Positions 44,521-64,000 of a DNA stretch of 64,000 nucleotides are shown piece by piece. The stretch's first letter is position 1. Each line of letters begins with the position of its first letter. A program made the translations under genes and the position numbers. The DNA comes from Costus lasius (taxonomy: Eukaryota > Streptophyta > Magnoliopsida > Zingiberales > Costaceae): NCBI GenBank assembly GCA_027563935.2, contig CM050453.2, forward strand, positions 89,316,665 through 89,380,664, given 5' to 3'. Under the pieces are notes generated by a model that made no database searches, was not told where the DNA came from, and saw nothing but the letters and a program-made list of their open reading frames with translations.

Positions 44521-46188
44521 CAAAATTAAAAAGTTATTTATTAAATATTTTATAAATTTTTATAATACAATAAAATTTAGTATAGTGATAAAACAAGTAG
44601 CGATGAGGTCATTAAGGTCAACCTTTATAACTTTGACCAAAAATTTAATCATGAAAAATAATTTAATTTTCATTCAGAATTATCTTTTTATCAGAAATTA
44701 CATGCATCTCGTCTCTACACTCAAATCATATTAAAAAATTATTATTATTATTATTTTCAATCTTGATTCAATGTATTGCTAGCTTGCATCATGATCAAAA
44801 TTTATGCAATTGAAGTCTAACAATACTTTTTTCTCTTTCTTTTACCTTCAACATAGTGGCGAGAGGCAAGAAAATGGTGAGGGGCGAATCAAACAATCAA
44901 AGATGGATAGCAATTGCAGTGAAGCGTCAAAATTTGTTGACAGCTGCTTTTGCTTCATTTTTGGCAGCGAACGGTGAAACAAGTTTCGAGCAAATTGCTC
45001 TTTTTTCTGGACAAAATGTTTTCTTAATCAGAGTTTTCTTTCTATATTATTTCCTTCATCTATTAACGACTACTGTCAAATCGTCCGTCAATTTCTCCTC
45101 TTCGAACTCCATCCAACCGTACATTACGTCCTTCCAATTTTATTTTGCAGCGAGTCAAAAAATATATATATATATATATATATTTAATTCCTCGCCGACC
45201 AACTGCTCCTCTGTTTACTTCATAATTCAAAGTCAAAATCCCGTTAAACACCTGCCCCAAATCTATATATAATTCCTGTAATCATCAAATCATGGTCAAA
45301 AATCACTTATTTTGACCCAGATTTCATTTCGTTTCGAAATAATAAATTGGGATCAAACCCAGTCGTGGTCAAAATTTGACCCATTCTCACTTCTTTTTGG
45401 AATAAAAGAAATTGGGATCAAATACAACAGTCAAAAATACTATTTAACGTGGATTTGAACAAAATTTCCACTTGTCTTCCCCAATTTGACCATCAATCGA
45501 TTTAATCCTAACCCATATTTTACATCTTCCTATCATCGTCAAATTTTATGCAATTGTATTCTCGTAACAACACAATTTTTTTACCTTTAACAACCATCTC
45601 ACTTTAATCCACATTTACTAGCATACAACCAAATTAACTCACTTATCATGTCTATTAGCGGACTATTCCTATTCTGTATGCATACAACAATAAGCCACTT
45701 GACAAGAAGTTATAACTCGGGTTGTGATCCTCTAGGTGAACATCTTCTATGCTCTTGTGACAATGTCATGGTTGTGATCTTCTTCATGCCCCTAGCTATC
45801 AATCTTTCTGTTCTCTTCGACATAATATAATTAAGGCTAATCTCTATCATGGGTTGATCATGATCTTCTCAACAATTATATTTCACTTGAAAATTAAGGT
45901 ATGATTTTGTCTCATTATATAGAAATTTTTTATGACTTTAAATCTCTTAAAATCTATTAATTTTTTACTCTTTATCATGAAATTATAAAAACAAGAAAAA
46001 TAGTAAATTCCAAATGAAAATAGATAATTAAGCTAAGTTTAATATAAAAGTGTCAAATTATGACTCGAATTAGCAAGTAAAATACATAAAATATTATATA
46101 TAATTATGAAACACCATGATGTTAATTGAAAATAGTAGGGTCCACATCTTTAGCAATAGCATCAATTGCCTTTAGTTCACATCTTTTA
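44521..46188. other. AT-rich intergenic DNA
   Basis: No convincing gene. A 138-codon plus-strand frame (44,856-45,272) has Lys/Arg-rich then hydrophobic stretches but no domain I recognise. A (TA)n microsatellite lies at about 45,160-45,183. A short GGGATCAAA-TTGACCCA phrase is repeated at 45,300-45,440. Confidence 0.5.
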
Positions 46189-46318
46189 GACTATGTTCTG
46201 TTGAACGGAATCCACAATGAAAAAGATAGAAAGTACAATGAATCTTGATGAAAAGCTATCTAGATTCATTGTACTTTTTATCATTTCCACCGTGGATTCC
46301 GTTCAACAGAATATGACC
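46189..46318. mobile_element. PIF/Harbinger-type (Tourist-like) MITE, 130 bp
   Basis: It is almost entirely an inverted repeat: TTCTGTTGAACGGAATCCAC on the left recurs inverted on the right, with ~55-bp arms meeting near 46,255. TTA flanks both ends (46,186-46,188 and 46,319-46,321), the characteristic 3-bp duplication of Harbinger elements. It has no coding capacity. Confidence 0.8.
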
Positions 46319-46680
46319 TTAGTGATTATGCTTCCCCTTATCTCACTTCTAATCACTACTGTAATTTATTGGGCTAGACATAGTTATCAACCTCAACAAA
46401 CGCAAGCTATCCCTACATCCTAAAGTTGATTAGTTCTTTTTGGAGGCAATGCTCAAGTCATCTTAACTCTTTGTAGTTTGTAGTGAGTTATCTTCAGCAA
46501 AGGAGAATGGTGAAATTAATAATGAATTTGTAATTTATTTTATTAGTGGTATATATAATAATCATAGTGCTTACTAATTGTAAAATTAGAGGGCCTACTA
46601 GTTCAACTAGTAAAAATATTTATTGTTGATAACAAAATATTGAGATTGATTTCCACCTTCGTGAATTACATAACTATGTC

Positions 46681-46712
<32 letters not shown>
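46681..46712. repeat. (AAT)n microsatellite
   Basis: About ten uninterrupted AAT units. Confidence 0.97.
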
Positions 46713-46713
<1 letters not shown>

Positions 46714-48349
46714 GGATTCTAAGTCTAAAATTAATATGTGATCATGGTTTTTAATATTGATTCATACAATGCACCGGTCCATGCCAACACCTATTTTTTA
46801 AACAATGCATGTGGTTATATGTCTCATTCAAGCCTATATAAACGCTTAAAATGTTATGATAGAAAGCTTATGTTTGATATATGTTTTACATATTAGTATT
46901 TTGTTTCTTCTAATCCCAATGAAGAGCAATGGTTTTCTCTCTCTTTCTATCAATCAGTCTATTTATTTTTATCTCTCTTTCTCACTTGTATTGTATTCTC
47001 TTTGATGCAAATCAACATGCAATTAATGATAATAATTATTTGTATAATCTTCTTATAACATCATTACAAATCTCTCAAATATTTTGTTCAAAGCTCTCAA
47101 TTAGTTTAGTTAAGTGAAATGAGAGAGGGAGAGAAAGATCAAAGGCTTATGAGGTGAGTTTCCATATACAACTTAGAGTAGAACTTGCTTGCTAACCTAC
47201 AAATTGAAATATTATAGGTAAATTTACCATTTAGTACCAATAAGTCTCAATTTATTTTTTTTCTAACAATACAACAAAGGAGGTTACATAAATTATGATT
47301 TACCACCTCAATTCACTTATCTATTTTTGGTATCAAAGACATCAAAGATTTAAGGTACTGAACATTATTCAAAAGGTCTTTCAGATGTAGCTTGAAAACT
47401 TAATATCCTAATCTAACATAATATTGGAGGGAAAACCATGAAATTTTATGTATTTTTAAAGAATAACTAAGCCATGAGTGAATTATTGATTTCGCTAGAT
47501 GAAATGCACTATCTTAGAAAAGTATCAATCATTATTGAGATAGAGCCATGCCAATTAAGATTTAGTGATGACATAAAAATAAACTTTGTTACCCATGGCT
47601 AATTGTGAGTGCAATATTGAGAAACAATTTTGGTAACGTCTTTTCTTATTGACGACTAAGATTGCCAACAAGCATTTTTATAACTTCGTGTTGCCTTTAC
47701 TAGATAGGGAGCCACATGATGTGAGTAACTCTACTCACTAAAGATAATGGGGTAAAGGTGACAAGGTCAGGAGGAGAACGCTAGTAGAATAGTGTAGCTT
47801 GGTGATAGTTCCTAACAATAATTGTTGTAGTTCCTTGTAGTAGAGATAATAATGTCCAGTGGATGTAGGTGATAGTTGTAATTGAGGAGGGTCAATGATA
47901 ACTATACCTATTGGGAGATCCTCATCAATGATAAGGCTTCAATACTTGTGAGCTTTCTTGATGGATCGAGTTGTACATGAGAGGGATGAAGATGTGGGAA
48001 TATGGATGTTGAGCAGGTTGGAAGAGGCAAGGATGACTAGTGTGATATAATGGTGGAAATGAGGATGAATGGTACAATAAGAGATGATCCATGGAAACTA
48101 TGATTGTAGCTTGTATTGTTGTGAAGGAACATGGTGGAAGATGGGGAAGGTGCACGATAAGAAACTACATAAGATAATTAGGTTTCATTTCATATAATTG
48201 TCTCATTACAATAATCATAAGCCGCGTGTACATGCTTTAAATTAAATCTTAAGCAAAACACCGACCATATATTCTAATTATATGTACTTGGATTAGTAAA
48301 TAAACAATTGTTGTCCTTAATAATTATAATACTTATAGAGAATATTATT
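46713..48349. other. Intergenic DNA downstream of the receptor kinase
   Basis: This is AT-rich sequence containing the presumed 3' untranslated region of the minus-strand kinase gene just below 48,350. Short frames (46,929-47,117 with a hydrophobic start; 47,925-48,155) have no recognisable domain or supporting context. Confidence 0.5.
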
Positions 48350-59173
<10,824 letters not shown>

Positions 59174-60470
59174 CTCCAATCCTCTTACACAGTTGCACTC
59201 CAATGGGAGGTTGATGCCAGGTCCTCTAATTATACCCAGCTGTGCTGCTTCTGATCTTGACTTTGACTTGTCAACGATTATTGATTGGCTTTGACCTAGC
59301 AATATCTTACCTAACTTTTTTCATTTTGTTCCGAATACTTGGTTCGGCTTTAACCATGTGTAGCCAAGTTGTACACAAGTGACTCAGTATGCTCTCGATC
59401 CTCTATGTTGAATTTTCTTAATTTGTCATCAACATGCGCGCGCGCGCGCGAGAGAGAGAGAGATTTTTACTTGTACGTTGATTTTTTTTTTTCGACCAAT
59501 TTAAGAGTGCGAGAGAGAGATTTTGATGTTGCACTAACGATAATTATTAGTTTGGAAAGAGAGGATAATAAATTCATAAATATTTGATTTAAAATAGTAT
59601 ATAAATGTTTGATTTAAACATTTAAAATAATTATTAGTCTAAAAATAGCTTGATAAAAATTATTCAATATATTTATAAACGTTTGTAAGTAGTTATTGTA
59701 GAAACTAAGAAGAAAATTTAAGAATAAGCCAGGATACATTGCTGCATCTTCTCCATGAAAACAGATGGAAAAGAAATTTGAGGTCTGTACAAATTTATGA
59801 CAAGACCAGCTGGAAACATCAGCGGGGAATTTTTTGTTTAGGTTTTTCAACTCTTGCAAAGAAGTCGTATGCATGGTTTGAAAATAAAGCTTCTCCTTGA
59901 ATCAAATGTGCGTAGCAGCAGCATATCTATAATCGGTCTTAGATCTCAATTGTCTACAATTGACTTAGAAAACGAGTTAGCGACTCTAGCTTGTGACCCC
60001 GTTGCTGAAAGCGGCTCTGGGATTGCGGCAAATAATGCGATTTAGTTATTCACTTTTCTTCCCCGTTGTGTGGCGGCAAACCCCATGGTCGTTATTCGTT
60101 GCCACAATGCTCAAGTCCTTGGACGAGTGCATGAAGTGTTTATTTATACTTTTCTACGTTCAGGTTTTTTTAACTTGTGATGAACATATCAATTGGATAG
60201 TTCTCCAATAATATGAGCTTCATACCATGGCCAGACGTCACGTCACGTCGTCGTATTGTATGACTTGGACTTGGACTTGTGAGCATGATGTGATGTGATG
60301 GAAAAATTTTCATAGTGGGGCATCCTTGCGCAATTTTTTTCAACGGGATACCTGCTTTTCCCAAATCTTATTAAGCATCGTATCATACCCAGCACGGCAT
60401 GCCAGATGCCAGAGACCGAGCTATTGGCCACCTGTGCATGAAGTGAGGTCAAAGTCTAAGTAAAAATAAA
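59174..60470 (-). promoter_or_regulatory. 5' flank of the receptor kinase
   Basis: This is presumed 5' untranslated and promoter DNA of the minus-strand gene. It has a (GC)n(GA)n microsatellite at 59,436-59,463 and another GAGAGAGA tract near 59,512. TTGACC/GTCAA words, the core of W-boxes bound by WRKY factors, occur near 59,267-59,296, but such short words are common. No TATA box can be assigned with confidence. Confidence 0.4.
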
Positions 60471-62300
60471 TATTGTATTATATGGGGGTCATACTGACCT
60501 GCGTCCGGCGACGAGGTCCCTGTACGCAGGGCAGCGGCGGCTCCATCCTCTTCTACGGCAAGTTTTTCAAAGTCAGCACCGCCTCCTTCTCTTCCCGACG
60601 CCAAGCAGCAGGTTTAGCGGCGACTGTGACCTTTCTCCTCTTCCGGCGGATTTTTCTTCTCCAAGCAGCTCTTTTCCTTTCCAGCAGTGCCGGCTTCTTC
60701 TTCCTCTCTGACCGGCGGCTTCCTTCTATTCCAGCGCCATCTGCTCCTCCTCCTTTCGGCCAGCGCCGGAGATCCTTCCCTCGGTGTCGCCGAATCAAAC
60801 GAATGAAGCGCGTTTGCTTTCATTCGTGTCCTTCTCTTTCGGTCTATCTTAATGGAGAGACAACTTCGAAAATAAACAAACTCTGATGTAGAAGATAACT
60901 TCGAACTAAAGAACCATTGATGGAAAAAGAGAAGCTCTCGTGACTTTTTTTTCTTTCTTATTTGAGCGAAAAAAAAAATTCAAACGGCTCGGCATTGTGG
61001 TTCTGTTGCCGAATCTCTGCCGCTATCGCGGCTCCCTGCATTTGCCAGATCTGGTCTTTTGATTTCGGCTCCAGCCGACAAATTGCGAAAGCCGCTTGTA
61101 GCGCCGGAATCCAGCGCTCGCCGCTAAGATCTGGCCCGTCGACGTCTGCCAAATCAGCTTCGGCCGCTCAAATTGATTTCTGCTGCTTGAAAATCGCCGA
61201 TCGAGAAAATCCTCGTCGATCAGCGAAGAAGAAGGAAGCAGCTGAACGCCGCTCGCGAGCATCAGTTTTCACTGATTTCCGCCCCCAACGCCGCCGACCG
61301 CCGCAAGGTCGAATCGCCTCCAACGAGTCGCTGACTGTTATCTTTCGTCGGCTCAAAGCTACTCGCGAACGAACGCCGTGTCCGCTTCCACACAAGTTTC
61401 GCTGAGCACGGAAGTTTCACTGCTCGCCGTTCTTTCGTCTCCAGCACACGGCAGTGTCGTTGCTCGCCGCCGAACGACGGCCGCCATCGCAATACTCCAC
61501 GCTAAACCAAAATAGCGTCGCCATGGCTAGCAACCTTAAACTTTCATCGCCTCGATTGAAGCATCTAACCATCCGATCAAGTTGAAACTCCGGCTGCATC
61601 TTCTTTTCAAGCATGTGAATCTACAGACAAGAAGATCGCCGGAATCGAACAAATTTTCCGGAGATCACCCAGGTCCTTTTCCAGCCATGAACACCTCAGA
61701 GTTTTCCTCGATGAATTCAACATCTACCCGTTGGATCGAGCCGAAACTCTATCCACACCTTCTCCTCGAATATGCGCACCGGAAGAAAAGACGATCCAGC
61801 CATCGGACGAACGGATCGCCGGAATCGAACAGCTTTTCCGGCGATCCCTGCTTCTTCTCTTCCAGCCGCAGACGCCTCAGATTTCTTTGCAATACACGTC
61901 ATCCAGCCGTCGGATCGTGTCAAAACTCCGTCCACGCTTTCTCCTCGAGCGTTCGCACCTATGGACAGGAGGATCCGCCCATCAGGCACCTGGATCGCCG
62001 GAATCGAGTGATTTTCCGGCGACCCGTTTTCAGATTCGACACCAAATCGTCACCGGCCGGCGTTGAACTCCAGCCACCTCTCCGGAGAGGGGCGGAGAGG
62101 CTTCAACCGAGGCCGCCGGGCATCTGGTGGCCGGACGGCGAGCGGCGGACGTCGGACGTCGAACGGCGGAAGGCGGACGAGCAACGAACACTTGCTGTAA
62201 TTTCCATTTTGATCCAATGGCCCAATTTCATCAAGAGTTTGATCCAACGGTTCGGATCAAATATAAAGTTAAACGGTCCTGATGAAATGATCAATGGCCA
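60471..62300. other. GC-rich block with overlapping open frames, unrecognised
   Basis: Base composition shifts sharply from the flanking AT-rich DNA. Open frames of 137 (60,473-60,886), 147 (60,962-61,405) and 241 codons (61,582-62,307) occur on the plus strand, with similar ones on the minus strand. Sequences are Arg/Ser/Pro-rich and typical of GC-rich noise; no domain is recognised. Poly-T and pyrimidine runs and CGCCG repeats suggest a leader or LTR of a large retroelement, but I find no primer-binding site. Confidence 0.35.
61570..62040 (+). repeat. 180-bp tandem repeat, about 2.5 copies
   Basis: GATCGCCGGAATCGA starts at 61,634, 61,814 and 61,993 (periods 180 and 179). Other shared words per unit are TTTTCCGG-GATC, CTTCTCTTCCAG or equivalent, TTCTCCTCGA and CGCACC-ATGGACAGGA. 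The first unit is preceded by a more diverged partial copy. Period 180 is a multiple of three, which keeps the 61,582-62,307 frame open across units. Confidence 0.8.
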
Positions 62301-63085
62301 GGATTAAATTTCAATCTAACAGTTCAGATTCATTCTATTTAAATCAACGGTCCAGATCCAGACAAGATCAACACCCTAGATCACTTCACACAAAATTGAA
62401 CGGCCGAGATCACTCTGATCAATTAAATCGAATCCAACGATTGTGATTCATCCAATTCAAATTAATGGATAAAATCTTCTAAAAATATATCAACGGTTAA
62501 GATTACTTCACGCAAAATCGGGTGGCGAAAGAATGCGTTTCGAGTGTATCACGAACGAAAGAAATTTAATTGGATCCAATGATCCAATTTTGTCAAAGAG
62601 CTAATTTGACGGCCATAATTAAATGTAAAACTAAAGGGCTCACATGTGATCATCTACTATCTGACGGCCCAAATTAAATTTGAAAATGACAGCCTAAATT
62701 AAATCATCAAGGAACCAAAGATACGGATCAAATCTGGAATCAATGACTCGAGATTAACCAAATACCGAATCTAATGATCCACATTTAATTAAATGATTTG
62801 AGGTCCAACCAACTCGGATTTAATGGCCCGAATCTTTTAACTCTGATCTAATAGCCCAGATCTTTTTATTTTGATCAGATGCTTCAAATTTTTTGGTCTT
62901 GATCTGATGATCTATATTTGATTCAATGGCTTAGATTTGATAAAAAAATAACGATCTAGATTTATCTGACGACCTAGATTTGTCCAGAAATCAATAGTTT
63001 TGATTTGTTTTCACAAAACCGAGGGTCAGGATTTGACCAAATCCAAATGATCCAGATTTAATGCAATTTAATCAATAGCGGGAAT
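62200..63085. repeat. Stretch of short degenerate motifs (AATGGCCCAGAT / AACGGTCCAGAT type)
   Basis: Words like GATCCAACGGTTCGGATC, AACGGTCCAGATCC, CTAATAGCCCAGATC, GATGATCTATATTTG and CAATGGCTTAGATTTG recur every 25-45 bp with drift and no fixed period. Such runs are common in leaders and LTRs of plant retroelements. No gene is seen. Confidence 0.5.
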
Positions 63086-63850
63086 TAATCCACTCAAATC
63101 CAGATCAGTCAAATGGCATCTAATACGAGCCGAATATTGATCCTTACAATTTTGGGTCAGATCTTCCTATATCCACCCTCAGATGTTCAATCAAAGCTCT
63201 GGATCAAAACAAATTGATAAATTGAAATATCAATGGCTAACATTAATTTGCCCGAATCTCAATCAATCGGATGGCTTCCAAAGTGATCCAAACACTGATT
63301 CTTACACATGTCGGTCAGATCTTTCTAAATCCACTCTCAAATTTTCAATCAGAGGTTTGGATCAAAATAGATCTACAAATAAATCTTTCAACGGCTGTAA
63401 TTAATTCTCCTGAATCTTGGCCTATCAGATGACATCCATGATAATCCGAATATCAATCTTTACCAATTTGGATCAGATCTTTCCAGATCCGCCCTCAGAT
63501 ATTTGATCCGAGACCTGGATCAAAGCAGATCTACAAGTAAAGATTTCAATGGCTAAAATTAATTCACCCGAATCTCATGGCTTCTAAGATGATCAGAATA
63601 TTGATCGCTGCTCATTTGGATTATATATTTCCAGATCCTCCCTTGGATTTTCGATCAGAGATTTGGATCTAAGCAAATATGTGAATCAAGCATTCAATGG
63701 CTGAAATTGATTTACCCGAATCTAAGCCAATTGGATGACTTCCGAATGATTCGAATATTGATCCTTATAATTTTGGATAAGATCTTTCTTGATCCGAACT
63801 CTAATTTTTTATTAGAGATCCAGATCAAAGCAGATTTATAAATTATTTAC
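63086..63850 (+). repeat. 158-bp tandem array, about five copies
   Basis: Units start TAATTC(A)CCGAATCT at 63,086, 63,244, 63,402, 63,560 and 63,708, giving periods 158, 158, 158 and 148. Each reads roughly GGATGGCTTCC, GATCCGAATATTGATC, GGATCAGATCTTTCC, CAGATCTACAAAT, TTCAATGGCTAAAATT. Divergence between units is substantial, so the array is old. Confidence 0.85.
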
Positions 63851-63852
63851 CA

Positions 63853-64000
63853 AATTCTGAACGTTTAGCCTCACAGCTCGTTCACCTAATTTTGAACGTT
63901 TGGCCCCACAGCCCGTTCATCTAAATTCTGAACGTTTGGTCCCATGACCCGTTCAATCCAATTTTGAACGTTTGGCCTATTGGCTCGTTCATTCAAATTC
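63853..64000 (+). repeat. 36-bp tandem array, runs off the window
   Basis: GAACGTTTGGCC starts at 63,859, 63,894, 63,930 and 63,966 (periods 35, 36, 36), each followed by an inverted-like CCCGTTCA. The GAACG...CGTTC pair makes each unit an imperfect hairpin. The array continues past 64,000. Confidence 0.85.

Noticed and set aside
44856..45272. 138-codon frame with a faint MADS-box-like spacing (KR-NLL--AF)
   Set aside because: Key invariant residues of the MADS domain are missing and the rest is low-complexity hydrophobic sequence; chance is likelier.
46929..47117. 62-codon frame with a hydrophobic start, possible secreted peptide
   Set aside because: AT-rich region gives Leu/Ile/Phe-rich frames by chance; no family resemblance seen.
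60473..61405. 137- and 147-codon frames in the GC-rich block
   Set aside because: Arg/Ser-rich composition on both strands and no recognisable domain; not supported as genes.

Overview
This window is nuclear DNA of a flowering plant. It has an intron-containing receptor-kinase gene with GT-AG introns, several Ty1/copia and Ty3/gypsy LTR retrotransposons with plant-type primer-binding sites, and small MITEs. The sequence does not settle the species; a monocot is only a guess. There are no bacterial operons, rRNA or tRNA genes, and no CRISPR.

Region 1 (1-42,111) is a retrotransposon cemetery. Gypsy element G1 (minus, <1-18,128) has a tRNA-Asp primer-binding site, a decayed gag-protease frame and an extra Athila-type 3' ORF, but no reverse transcriptase or integrase. 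A recent Ty1/copia element (Copia-1, minus, 6763-15860) split its gag. Copia-1 has equal 1685-bp LTRs and a CCTAT target duplication. G1 appears to sit inside an older copia-like element (Copia-2, 18,129-23,941), which sits inside gypsy element G2 (plus, 23,942-25,528), which abuts yet another gypsy LTR (25,529-26,270). This is a stack four or five levels deep. Further right are decayed gypsy copies G6 (26,950-29,560, minus), G4 (LTR split by G3), G3 (30,845-36,515, plus, best gag-protease) and G5 (38,692-42,111, minus), plus solo or truncated copia LTRs. Every gypsy copy carries at most gag and protease.

The gypsy LTRs share an odd design: tandem units of about 65-80 bp, each holding a short palindrome. 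The palindrome differs between families (ACGGCAGTGCCGT-like, GGTGAACC/GGTTCACC-like, ACACGGCCGTG-like, ACGGGCGT-like).

Region 2 (42,112-48,349) holds LTR remnants, then AT-rich intergenic DNA with a 130-bp Harbinger-type MITE and microsatellites.

Region 3 (48,350-59,173, minus) is the one cellular gene found: a G-type lectin S-receptor-like serine/threonine kinase. I reconstructed it as eight exons with consistent splice phases, a 2382-bp CDS and 793 residues. A separate signal-peptide exon lies 4.36 kb upstream of the lectin exon. Intron 1 holds a hAT-type MITE with an 8-bp duplication, a Mutator-type MITE with an 11-bp duplication, an AT-rich foldback and a degenerate repeat of roughly 400 bp. 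An inverted copy of that repeat lies in intron 5.

Region 4 (59,174-64,000) is upstream sequence, then a GC-rich block with a 180-bp tandem repeat, a stretch dense in short degenerate motifs, a 158-bp tandem array (63,086-63,850) and a 36-bp tandem array running off the right edge. No cellular gene is recognised there.
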